The notes under the pieces are model-generated. The model made no database searches. It worked only from the letters and a program-made list of their open reading frames with translations, and was not told the origin of the DNA. Positions 32,314 through 40,182 of a DNA stretch of 64,000 bases are shown here, piece after piece. Within the stretch, counting starts at the first letter, position 1. The number at the start of each line of letters is the position of its first letter. The translations under genes and the position numbers were made by a program. Source of the stretch: Luethyella okanaganae (GTDB lineage Bacteria > Actinomycetota > Actinomycetes > Actinomycetales > Microbacteriaceae); assembly GCF_042660285.1 (NCBI RefSeq), contig NZ_JBHSTP010000001.1, forward strand, positions 1,557,332 through 1,621,331, given 5' to 3'.

Positions 32314-33063
32314 ATGCAGGAGTGGGCGATCAGAGATGTCGCGCGCGCGACCGGGCTCACAAGCCGAACACTTCGCCACTACGAGCAGATCGGGCTTCTG
32401 CATCCGTCGCGTGTCGCGAGCAATGGGTACAGGTTCTATGGCGAAGCGGAGCTTTCCCGGCTCTACAGAATCCTCTCCCTTCGCGCATTGGAACTGCCTC
32501 TCGCAACTATCCAAATCGCACTCGATGATGACGGGTCACTTGAGGACGCGATCCGGTCACATCTATCGCTGCTAGAGGAGCGACGGGACAGGACCATTCA
32601 GCAGATCACCCTCGTGCAGCAAACCCTTCACGCGGTGCAGAAATGCCAGGAAATAACCATCAAAGAAGTATTTGCTGGCGTCGACCAGTCTCAGTACGAG
32701 AGTGAAGTCCGACAGCGTTGGGGAGACGAGGCGTGGGAGCGCAGCACCCGGCGTCGGGAGGGCATGGATGAGTCTCAGCGAAACGCAGATGATGCGAAGA
32801 GCCTTGACGTGAATGCTGCGCTTCGCACCGCGGCAGAATCGGGGATCACCCCGGACTCCGACTCGTTCCAGGCACTGGTCGCTGATCACTACGCCTGGGT
32901 CACAGACTATTGGGGTGGGAGAAGGCCCGACCGCGATGCCTACATCGGGTTGTCTGAGCTGTACGTCATTGACGCTCGATTCGCTGCTGCCTACGGCGGG
33001 CAAGCGAATGCCGAGATCATCCATGCAGCCATGCAGACCTGGATTGAAGCAAACCTAAGCTGA
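32314..33063 (+). CDS. MerR regulator with TipAS antibiotic-recognition domain
   Basis: 249 residues. The N-terminal MerR helix is WAIRDVARATGLTSRTLRHYEQIGLLHPSRVASNGYRFYGEAEL. A long coiled coil follows (LLEERRDRTIQQITLVQQTL). The C-terminal TipAS domain of about 120 residues is recognisable from DSFQALVADHYAWVTDYWGG and YIGLSELYVIDARFAAAYGG. TipAL binds thiopeptide antibiotics through this domain. It is probably co-transcribed with the VOC protein gene. Confidence 0.88.
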   Translation: MQEWAIRDVARATGLTSRTLRHYEQIGLLHPSRVASNGYRFYGEAELSRLYRILSLRALELPLATIQIALDDDGSLEDAIRSHLSLLEERRDRTIQQITLVQQTLHAVQKCQEITIKEVFAGVDQSQYESEVRQRWGDEAWERSTRRREGMDESQRNADDAKSLDVNAALRTAAESGITPDSDSFQALVADHYAWVTDYWGGRRPDRDAYIGLSELYVIDARFAAAYGGQANAEIIHAAMQTWIEANLS

Positions 33064-33183
33064 ACCTGAGGTCTTCACGCAGCAGCTCAGCTCTCGAGCA
33101 GATGGCGAGACTAAGGGCCACCCCTGGGCCCACGCTCTGGCTCTCCCGGAAGGGGAGCCGGAGCACCGTCATGCACGCGATTT

Positions 33184-33395
33184 GGTGCACCTCATAGACA
33201 CCTTTTGGTGCACTTCACGGGCAACTCGGCCGAACGGGATTGGTTCACTTCAGCAGCGGGCGGATCGAGCAGATCGGGCAAGTGGACCAGCCAGTGACCA
33301 CGCCCAGAAACGACGAAGCCCTGGTGAAAGTTGCCTCTCACCAGGGCTTTTTGTCGGGATGACAGGATTTGAACCTGCGACCCCTTGACCCCCAG
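33184..33395. repeat. Left end of the integrative element (att direct repeat)
   Basis: Collinear with 43981-44192 over 212 bases. The inner 115 bases (33281-33395) match with three differences and include the tRNA-Pro 3' half from 33354 and the hairpin after it. The outer part is about 75-80 percent similar by eye. This is the tRNA 3' end displaced by the insertion: after CCCCCAG the sequence is unrelated to tRNA. Related TGGT(G/T/C)CACTTC motifs lie on both sides. Confidence 0.85.
33316..33352 (+). terminator. Hairpin with T run in the displaced att repeat
   Basis: AAGCCCTGGTGA pairs with TCACCAGGGCTT across a 10-base loop and is followed by TTTTT on the plus strand. The same hairpin follows the intact tRNA at 44113. 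Confidence 0.75.
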
Positions 33396-33539
33396 GTGCC
33401 AGGATCGGACCTCTTACCGCTCTTGACCAGGTATTTTGCTTTTCATCCGCTTGCTCTGCGCGTCACGTCTTGCACGATTTCCAGGCTGTTGGTCACTTGA
33501 TTGGTGCACTTCGCGCGGCGGGCAGACCAAGGTCCTCGA

Positions 33540-34313
33540 TCATGCCGAGCTCACGATGCCGCGAACTCTCGAAGGAAGCATGTCAAGAGTCGCTGTTGCT
33601 TCCACCAGCTCGGCGAGGTTCCGCCAGGCCCGTTCGCGTATTGCCTGGGTTGTGATGCCGTACCGGGCCGCTAGAGCCGTCTCGACATCGGCGATGTTGC
33701 CTGGCTGGCGAGGTCCCCGGCCGTAGCGATTGCCATCAGGGTGGTCGGTCTCAAGGAGGAGCCGCTCTAACGGGATCACGTCGAGTGTCTCACTGCGTCG
33801 AACGCTGGAGGCGTTGATAGAGAAGTACGCGCCGAGTTCGATGGCGCGCAGCGTAGCGTTCCTGTCACCGAGCCACCAATGCAGAACAGCGCCGAGAATG
33901 GGTGTTTCCGTGAGTTGATCGAGTACTTCATTGGTCGCACCGTAGCTATGGATTGACGTTATGCGTGGTCGCGTTTGGAGTTGCTGGAGGATCGAGGAAA
34001 GGACTTCGCGCTGAAGTGGCAGGCGCGACTTTACCTTCGCGTCGAGGCCGACTTCACCCACATAGGGGGTCCGTTCGAGGAGTGCGGCGAAGGCCGAGGG
34101 GCTGTAGTTCTCCAGCGCGCTCTTGAGTCCGGGGTGTACCCCGGCTCCCCACACGGCTAGCAAGTCGTGTGGTCGACGTTCGAGCGCCTGCGCGCTCTCT
34201 TCGATGCTCCTGTTGGCTGCGAAGATCACTGCTCGCAGGTTCAGCAGCGTGTTCGCGTCGATGGAGGGATCGATATGCGCATGAACGTCCAGGGGCGGCC
34301 AGTTCACTGTCAT
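33540..34313 (-). CDS. qatD: QatD, TatD-like metal-dependent DNase of the Qat defence system
   Basis: 257 residues. The TatD motifs are all visible: DVHAHID near the N terminus, VGEVGLD, the central His in SIHSYG, a His in VLHWWLGD and the terminal LLLETDHPDG. It should be a metal-dependent hydrolase, probably a nuclease. Its ATG overlaps the qatC stop by four bases, so it is the last gene of the translationally coupled qatABCD set. In the described QatABCD system all four proteins are needed for anti-phage activity; its exact substrate is not settled. Confidence 0.88.
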   Translation of the reverse strand: MTVNWPPLDVHAHIDPSIDANTLLNLRAVIFAANRSIEESAQALERRPHDLLAVWGAGVHPGLKSALENYSPSAFAALLERTPYVGEVGLDAKVKSRLPLQREVLSSILQQLQTRPRITSIHSYGATNEVLDQLTETPILGAVLHWWLGDRNATLRAIELGAYFSINASSVRRSETLDVIPLERLLLETDHPDGNRYGRGPRQPGNIADVETALAARYGITTQAIRERAWRNLAELVEATATLDMLPSRVRGIVSSA

Positions 34314-35599
34314 AGCAGCAGTTCAAGTTCTCCGGAGCCGCGGATGCAAAGGTCTCGGGCGAGGCTCGGCGAGTATCCGGCGGGAAGCTTCATGGCAGCG
34401 ATGTCGCCCACTCGGATTCCGCGGGAGACGAAACCGCGGATGCTGGGTAGCAGAGAAGCTTGTTGAAGTTGTTGGGCTGCCTTATCGCTCGGTGGCGCAT
34501 CGATGACGTAGGTACTGGTGTCGACCAGTCCCGCCGCGGCGAAGGACGCCCGACGAACGAGGCAGCCAAAACAGGTTCCGCAATGATCGGTCGCCTTCAC
34601 TCCCAACCACCGCCGGTTAGTGAACGCACACGAGTTCGTGGCGCTGAGCAGTTCTGATGCCGCGCTGTCGTCGCCGATTTCGTCGGCGACCCACCTGAAC
34701 ATCTCCCCTTTCGTCATGTCCGCGAAGGGATTCGTGATGTCCGCCCAGGCGCCAGCTTCGGTCGCGATGCGCGCCAGCTCCGAGAGGAACCACGGGTGTG
34801 TTGTTCGGGTTGACAGGCTCCCAAGCTGGTCGGGGCCAAGCGGGGGATTCAAAGACGCGAAGCCGTTCTCCGGTATCCAGAGAGGCAGGCGTTTGATCGA
34901 CGCGATCGCGAGACCGAAGGCGAGAAAGAGGAACGATCGGGTGCGGGTGGACCGTTCATTGCGGAACTTGTATCCGCCCGGTTGCTCCTGGGTTCGTGTG
35001 AAGCCGATCTGCTCGTGATGCTGGGTGGACCCGTTCGGTCGAAGCTCGCGGATTCTCTTCGCAATGTCCTTCTGGATGGGCGAAATCGAAGTAGCACCCA
35101 CATGAGAGACCAGAACATGAGTGTCGGAAAGAGATCGGGCTTTGAACGCGCCAGTTGCGGAGTCCGCACCGCCGCTCATCAGCACGACTCGTTGGGCATC
35201 TGGGTAGGAGTCTTCGCTGATGTGTTCACGAGGTACTCGCGTGCGCCGGAAGCTGAGGTGCCAGGTGTCGCCGGAGAGGAAGTCCAGGAGCGCCTCAAGA
35301 TCGCCACCGACCGCAGTCCAGGGCGTTGAGTCGTGGACGGGCACGGTCAGCTCAAATGTCCGGCGGGTCCAGTTGACCTGGCCGACTCGTCGCGGCACGG
35401 ATCGATCGGCAGCGTAAACGATCGCGGCGAGGCGGAGCAGGTCGATGTTTGCCTGCGATACCGGTCCAAGGTCTCCAAAGCGTGGCCCAAGCGTGGTGTT
35501 GAAGCTGCCCGCGCCGTTCGGGGGCCAGAACAGCGTCCGAGCCGCAATGTCGTCGGTGAGGGCGCTCGGAACCTGGAAACGCAGATCGAACTCGACCAT
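34310..35599 (-). CDS. qatC: QatC, QueC-like protein of the Qat defence system
   Basis: 429 residues from the ATG at 35599, which overlaps the qatB stop by one base (TGATG). A PP-loop nucleotide site, VVLMSGGADSATGAF, sits at about residue 137. A Cys cluster near residue 365 (CAFTNRR...CGTCFGC) matches the zinc site of QueC, the enzyme that makes 7-cyano-7-deazaguanine. The protein is almost twice the length of QueC, with a long N-terminal extension as in QatC. By analogy it may form a nitrile or adenylated adduct on DNA or protein, which is inference. Confidence 0.88.
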   Translation of the reverse strand: MVEFDLRFQVPSALTDDIAARTLFWPPNGAGSFNTTLGPRFGDLGPVSQANIDLLRLAAIVYAADRSVPRRVGQVNWTRRTFELTVPVHDSTPWTAVGGDLEALLDFLSGDTWHLSFRRTRVPREHISEDSYPDAQRVVLMSGGADSATGAFKARSLSDTHVLVSHVGATSISPIQKDIAKRIRELRPNGSTQHHEQIGFTRTQEQPGGYKFRNERSTRTRSFLFLAFGLAIASIKRLPLWIPENGFASLNPPLGPDQLGSLSTRTTHPWFLSELARIATEAGAWADITNPFADMTKGEMFRWVADEIGDDSAASELLSATNSCAFTNRRWLGVKATDHCGTCFGCLVRRASFAAAGLVDTSTYVIDAPPSDKAAQQLQQASLLPSIRGFVSRGIRVGDIAAMKLPAGYSPSLARDLCIRGSGELELLL

Positions 35600-36411
35600 C
35601 ACGACTCTCCGAACACGGTGTATAGGTACTCCAAGCCGTTCTCGATAGCCGACGTGAATTCCGCGGGCGATGGCCCAGTCGGGGCGAGGTTGGCGTGCGC
35701 GGCGAGCTCCTCGCATGCCTGACGGACGTCAGACTCGAAGCTTGCTCGGTCGGCTCCGGACATGTTCTTCTCGTTGAGTTGCGATGCCGTTTGCACGAGA
35801 TACGCCTCAGCAAGAACCAGCGCGACGGCCTCTTCAGCGATCTGCCCCAGGGTCACGTCGGCGCCGGCGGCGGTGCCCTCCAGGAGCCACTCTGCAAGGT
35901 TTCCCACAACCTGGAGTTGCTCATCGGTCTCGATCGTGCCTGGGGGAAGGTCCTCGCAGACCTTTTGCGCGATCTGGTGGGCAACATCGAAGATGTTCGG
36001 ATTGGCGCGAAGAGCATCGTAGTCAAGGCCCAGGTCTCGGAGCGTCTGGGCATCGCCGGTGCGGTACGCGTAAGCGGCGGCGGCGGCACGGCCGGCGCTT
36101 CGCGCGTACCCGGCGGAGGTGCGGGTGAGTGCCGAAGTCTCGCGCGCACGGGAACGACTTCCGCCGCCACCTTTGGATGATCGAAACAGGGAAATGGCGG
36201 GGAGCGCACGCCCGGCTGGTGAAGTCGGCGACGGACGCGAGGCGCCAGACGCAGCACCGGCGCTGGTTGCCGGGTCTGACGAGTCGGCGGATGGAGCGCC
36301 GGCCGGCTCGTTCGGAGCGCCGGGCAGGGAGTCGAGCCAGTCGCTGAGACCATCATTGATGTCAGCGCCGATCTTCCCGCCGACGCCAGTGTAAGAGTTC
36401 TTAGTGCCCAT
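35599..36411 (-). CDS. qatB: QatB, Qat defence protein
   Basis: 270 residues. The start MGTKNSYTGVGG and a long flexible Ser/Ala/Pro-rich segment (residues 30-85) are followed by a helical C-terminal domain of about 180 residues ending EYLYTVFGES. The N-terminal Gly-Thr-Ser/Tyr pattern and the position between the KAP ATPase and the QueC-like gene identify it as QatB. Its role is not established; it may be the acceptor of a QatC-made modification. It overlaps both neighbours by one base. Confidence 0.8.
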   Translation of the reverse strand: MGTKNSYTGVGGKIGADINDGLSDWLDSLPGAPNEPAGAPSADSSDPATSAGAASGASRPSPTSPAGRALPAISLFRSSKGGGGSRSRARETSALTRTSAGYARSAGRAAAAAYAYRTGDAQTLRDLGLDYDALRANPNIFDVAHQIAQKVCEDLPPGTIETDEQLQVVGNLAEWLLEGTAAGADVTLGQIAEEAVALVLAEAYLVQTASQLNEKNMSGADRASFESDVRQACEELAAHANLAPTGPSPAEFTSAIENGLEYLYTVFGES

Positions 36412-38381
36412 CAGGATCGTCGTCCTCCGGGTGGTGGTGTGGTGAGAGCGGTCTTGATTTGACCGTCAGGCAGACGCCCGGAGAGTTCGTCGATGACCTC
36501 CTTCATTCCCGGCAGCGTGAGGCCGGCGAGGTGGATCGCGGTTCCGACTTGGAGGTTCTGGGCAGGTAGGCGCCGGAACGCATCAAGTGCGGTTGGCTGG
36601 GTGGCTGCATGGACGACAGCCAGCCTTCCAATGCCAGTCACCGCGCCGCGTTGTTCCTGAACGCGATCGCGGGCGCGCAGGGAGAGATGGCGCAGCAGCA
36701 GGTCCACATCCTCAATCGGAAGCGCGCGCAACGCGTCGTCAGAGACTTGGTGGCGATCAACCGTGCGAGTGGATGCCAGCTGGGCGGCGAGGTCTCGCAG
36801 CCGCTGTGGAAGGTCCGCGCTGACAAGCAGGTCGCCCCGAAACGAGGCCGCCAGGTGGAGATAGGGGCTCAGGTCGAGGTCGTGAAGGTCGGGTGCGAGC
36901 TTCGCCCACCGAAGCAGGTCGTCTGCGAAGTGTGGAGCGACGGACGATTGGGATGAGGGCGTGGTGTCATCCGGGCTAATCTCTGCGTCCAACGTCGGAG
37001 GCTCGGTCTCGCTCTCCTCGTCTGGTTGGGCGGTTTCATCGACCAGGTTAGGTTCCTCAGCGTCTGTCTTTGGCGCCTTGGTGAGGGACTCAAGGGCTTC
37101 GAGGCGATCCCGAAGCTCGCCCGTGCGTAACCAGGAAAGAACAGCCTGGAACTGATCCGGGAGAAGAACCTCAAGGACCATGAGCTTGGCGACGACCTCA
37201 AACTCAAGTTCGATTCCGCGTCGGGATGCGATCGAGCGGCGAATGTTCAGGTCGTTCAGGAACCGCTTGATGCGGCGTGGGTTGCCGCGCAGCTTCTCAT
37301 AGAGGATGGTCGTCAATCGGTGGGCGAACGATAGTTCCGCCTGGACATCCAGCCCGTCCGGTGCCTTCAGATCGTCAAAGGCACCCACTGACCTCAACCG
37401 CTGACATTCGGCGATGACCGACCCGAGCTGGGCGCTGGTGAGAGGGCCAGCGGCGCGGTTCTGCAGTTGCAGCAGCAGGACATACGCTTCCGTGTCGAAG
37501 GCGCCCAGCGCTGGCAGCGGCACGGTCGTCTGCACAATCTTGTGCAGATAGAGCTTTGATGGCGGCTCCGGCGGGAGGGCATCTTCCCCGCCCGGCCGTT
37601 CCGTTGGCATCGTCCACTCAGGCAGCTTGGTTCGAATCGCCTCCGCGACCCGTTCCTCATCCGCGGCGATAACAAAGGCCATGCCCTCGACGCTCAAGAA
37701 GAGCCTGATCGCCTCCAGCGTCTCGATGACGGTGTCCACCAAGCACCGATCAAGGTCATCGACCAGAACCGCGACGCGATGGACATGGCTCAGTTCGTCC
37801 GATTCCATCAGCTCCGCGAACTCGGCTTGGAAGCCGGCCAGCCCGCGCGGTTCATCGTCGGCCTCGTCATCGTCGCTCTTCTTCTTGATGATGCCGAGAA
37901 CGTCATCGACGTTGGGAAGTTGGAGTGTGAGTGAGGTCTTGGCCGCCACTGAGATCGCCTTCGACCAGTCGACACGAGCGGCAAGGCGTTTGAGGAGCCT
38001 CTTTGCCGTCTTCGCTTTGGACTCATCTTTCTGCGCATCGGTCGTGCTCTCAGCCAACTCCAACGACAAGGCGTCGAGGACCTCCGCAATCAGGCTTTCC
38101 TTCGCCCCCACCGCTGGGTCGTATCGCCACGGGTCCGTGCGGATCGTCAGAATCTTCGCTTGCTTCGGGTCGCTCCGCTGATCGAGATCCGCTTTGATCA
38201 GTTCGAGAACCGTGGTCTTGCCGCTGCCCCACGGTCCCGACAGACCGATCGCCAGTGGATCAAGGTCGTCGTCCAGGACGGCATCTGAGATGGTCTCCGC
38301 GATTGCCTGCGCAGCGAGAAAGTCGATCTTGGAGGGCTCGTCGGACCAGAGCTGTCCACGAAGGTTGTTTGCCGTGGTCAT
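36411..38381 (-). CDS. qatA: QatA, KAP-family P-loop ATPase of the Qat defence system
   Basis: 656 residues from the ATG at 38381, preceded by GGGGAGG at ten bases; longer readings to 38738 run antisense into the HTH gene. Walker A is GPWGSGKTT at about residue 49. Walker B is VAVLVDDLDRC near residue 210, followed by AIRLFLSVEGMAFVIAADEERV, a KAP NTPase signature. A predicted insert (KKKSDDDEADDEPRG) lies between the two motifs. No transmembrane helices are seen. It opens the qat operon, probably senses infection and drives the response. Confidence 0.9.
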   Translation of the reverse strand: MTTANNLRGQLWSDEPSKIDFLAAQAIAETISDAVLDDDLDPLAIGLSGPWGSGKTTVLELIKADLDQRSDPKQAKILTIRTDPWRYDPAVGAKESLIAEVLDALSLELAESTTDAQKDESKAKTAKRLLKRLAARVDWSKAISVAAKTSLTLQLPNVDDVLGIIKKKSDDDEADDEPRGLAGFQAEFAELMESDELSHVHRVAVLVDDLDRCLVDTVIETLEAIRLFLSVEGMAFVIAADEERVAEAIRTKLPEWTMPTERPGGEDALPPEPPSKLYLHKIVQTTVPLPALGAFDTEAYVLLLQLQNRAAGPLTSAQLGSVIAECQRLRSVGAFDDLKAPDGLDVQAELSFAHRLTTILYEKLRGNPRRIKRFLNDLNIRRSIASRRGIELEFEVVAKLMVLEVLLPDQFQAVLSWLRTGELRDRLEALESLTKAPKTDAEEPNLVDETAQPDEESETEPPTLDAEISPDDTTPSSQSSVAPHFADDLLRWAKLAPDLHDLDLSPYLHLAASFRGDLLVSADLPQRLRDLAAQLASTRTVDRHQVSDDALRALPIEDVDLLLRHLSLRARDRVQEQRGAVTGIGRLAVVHAATQPTALDAFRRLPAQNLQVGTAIHLAGLTLPGMKEVIDELSGRLPDGQIKTALTTPPPGGRRS

Positions 38382-38546
38382 CGCCGTACTGCCTCCCCTC
38401 CGAGGTTCTTTCGCCAAGGCTATCGACGGCAAGAGGCGGTACCCGGGAGCCACTCCGGGCGGCATGACGCCGAGATGATCGGTCTTGGCCGACCGCGGTA
38501 CACTTATTGCGACTGCTTCGATTGCTTCGTTTAGGAGGATGAGCTG

Positions 38547-38987
38547 ATGAGCGACATCGCGACGCTGGTGCCCGAGCCAGCAGACGCCGAGTTGGCGGCG
38601 TCTGCCCTGCGTGAGCTTGATGCTGCGCTCGGCGCGGAGGGTCCGGTCCGGTTGCGCGTCGGGGGGCAGGCCGGCGAGGTGGAGGTGCCCCGTTCCGCGC
38701 TGACCGCTCTGGCGCAGGTGCTGGACAGCTTCGCGCACGGCGAGGGAGTGACCGTCCTCCCCTCACAGGCGGAACTGACCACCCAGCAGGCCGCCGATGC
38801 GCTGCATGTGTCCCGTCCGTTCCTGATCGGGCTGCTCGACGCGGGGCAGATCGAGTACCGGACGGTCGGCACGCACCGCCGCGTCAAGGCGGCATCGCTG
38901 ATCCGCTACCTGCGGGAAGATGACGCCCGCCGCCTGGCGGCGGCCGATGCGCTGGCTGCGGAGACCCGCGAGCTCGGATTCGTCTGA
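38547..38987 (+). CDS. Excisionase-type HTH antitoxin of a PIN toxin pair
   Basis: 146 residues with AGGAGGA eight bases upstream. The C-terminal half is an excisionase/MerR-like DNA-binding domain: LTTQQAADALHVSRPFLIGLLDAGQIEYRTVGTHRRVKAASLIRYL. The N-terminal half (VRLRVGGQAGEVEVPRSALTALAQVLDSFA) is typical of antitoxins paired with this kind of PIN protein. The stop overlaps the PIN start by one base (TGATG). It is divergent from qatA and could also act as an excision regulator, but the PIN partner favours antitoxin. Confidence 0.8.
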   Translation: MSDIATLVPEPADAELAASALRELDAALGAEGPVRLRVGGQAGEVEVPRSALTALAQVLDSFAHGEGVTVLPSQAELTTQQAADALHVSRPFLIGLLDAGQIEYRTVGTHRRVKAASLIRYLREDDARRLAAADALAAETRELGFV

Positions 38988-39549
38988 TGCCGGTGGTCGT
39001 CGTCTACGACGCCAACGTGCTCTACCCCTCCACGCTACGGGATGTGCTGATCCGGGTCGGGCTCGCCCGGCTGGCGCGCCCGAAGTGGACGGATCGCATT
39101 CTTGATGAGGTATTCGGCAACCTGCGCGCCAACCGTCCCGACCTCGACTCTGCCCGCTTGGACCGCACCCGCCGTCTGATGAACGACGCGATCCGCGACG
39201 TGACTGTGACCGGCTACGAGCGTCTGATCGACCAGCTCGACCTTCCCGATCCCGACGACCGGCACGTCCTGGCCGCCGCGATCCACGCCGAATCCCAGGT
39301 GATCGTCACCCGCAACCTGCGCGACTTCCCCGCCGACCGGCTGGCCCCGTGGGGTGTCGAGGCGCAGCATCCCGACGACTTCCTCACCGGACTGCACCAG
39401 GATCACCCGGATGCCCTCGGCGGGATCGCCGCGGCGATCGCACGCACCTGGGCGACGACGCGAAGCCCGGCGATGTCCTCGACCGCCTGGCCATCGACGC
39501 GCCCGTCGCCACCGCTCTCGTACGCCAGACACTCGGGGATCGCGGATAG
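38987..39549 (+). pseudogene. PIN-domain toxin, frameshifted near its C terminus
   Basis: A PIN nuclease with DANVLYPSTLRDVL at the N terminus, PDPDDRHVLAAAI in the middle and VTRNLRDFP as the third acidic/active-site region. At TGGG (39449-39452) the frame is lost. The expected continuation, GDDAKPGDVLDRLAIDAPVA then TALVRQTLGDRG, is found one base out of frame and ends at 39549. As read, the protein continues in the wrong frame to 39688. The catalytic core is complete, so some activity may remain. A missing G in the assembly would also explain it. Confidence 0.75.
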
Positions 39550-39660
39550 AACCCGCTTCGCCCGTGTATCGATACCTTCACACAACGCGATGGTATTGAC
39601 AGCTCCCAGCTCGCGCGATCATTTGCCCCCAGCAGGGAGGCGACTGCGCCAGGCAAGCTG

Positions 39661-40026
39661 TCAGGGGTGGACCTCGGCGTACTCGTGAGGCTGCTTGTAC
39701 TCGGACCGTCTCGCTCGACGCCGGGCCACGGCCTCCTGGATGCGGGCGCGGATCAGCAGAATCACGGTGATCGGGCCGTTGAGGGTCAGCTTGATCGTGT
39801 TCCACGCGCACAGTAGCACTAGGAGGTTGAGCCAGCCAGGACCGCCGGCCTCGATGGTCGCCACGCACCAGTAGGCGGCGAGGAGGTACGGGATCGCGAG
39901 GAGCATCGCGGGGATGCCCCAGCGCAGGCCCCTCCGGGTGCGAGTGAAGGCAAACAAGAGGTTCGTGGGCGCGTAGCTGAGGATGCTGTGGGTCCAGACG
40001 CTGGCCGCCCAGATGAGCCGGAACAT
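39661..40026 (-). CDS. Small membrane protein of actinobacterial mobile elements
   Basis: 121 residues from the ATG at 40026 (GGAAGG eight bases upstream). It begins MFRLIWAASVWTHSILSYAPTN, then has hydrophobic spans AMLLAIPYLLAAYWCVATI and GWLNLLVLLCAWNTIKLTL. It ends with a basic tail (RARIQEAVARRRARRSEYKQ). Such proteins occur beside relaxase genes in actinobacteria and are sometimes labelled sulfate permeases, but nothing here supports transport of sulfate. A role in transfer or maintenance is possible. Confidence 0.6.
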   Translation of the reverse strand: MFRLIWAASVWTHSILSYAPTNLLFAFTRTRRGLRWGIPAMLLAIPYLLAAYWCVATIEAGGPGWLNLLVLLCAWNTIKLTLNGPITVILLIRARIQEAVARRRARRSEYKQPHEYAEVHP

Positions 40027-40182
40027 GGGCATGTCCTTCCAGAGGTTCGGCGACAAGAACCTGAAAGGACCGCCCGTGGCGTGCGGGTGGTCATACCGTC
40101 GCGGAGAGCGACAGCGCCAATATAGAGGCCGCCTCGCCCTCCACTGTACGACGGTGGCCTGACATCGGGAAGGGTGCCCGGC

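Noticed and set aside
33240..33360. Truncated second tRNA-Pro gene as a functional tRNA
   Set aside because: Only the 3' half is present at 33354-33395; no D arm or 5' acceptor strand follows, so it is an att remnant.
36411..38738. QatA read from 38738 (775 residues)
   Set aside because: The extra 119 residues are antisense to the HTH gene and the ATG at 38381 has a good ribosome binding site.
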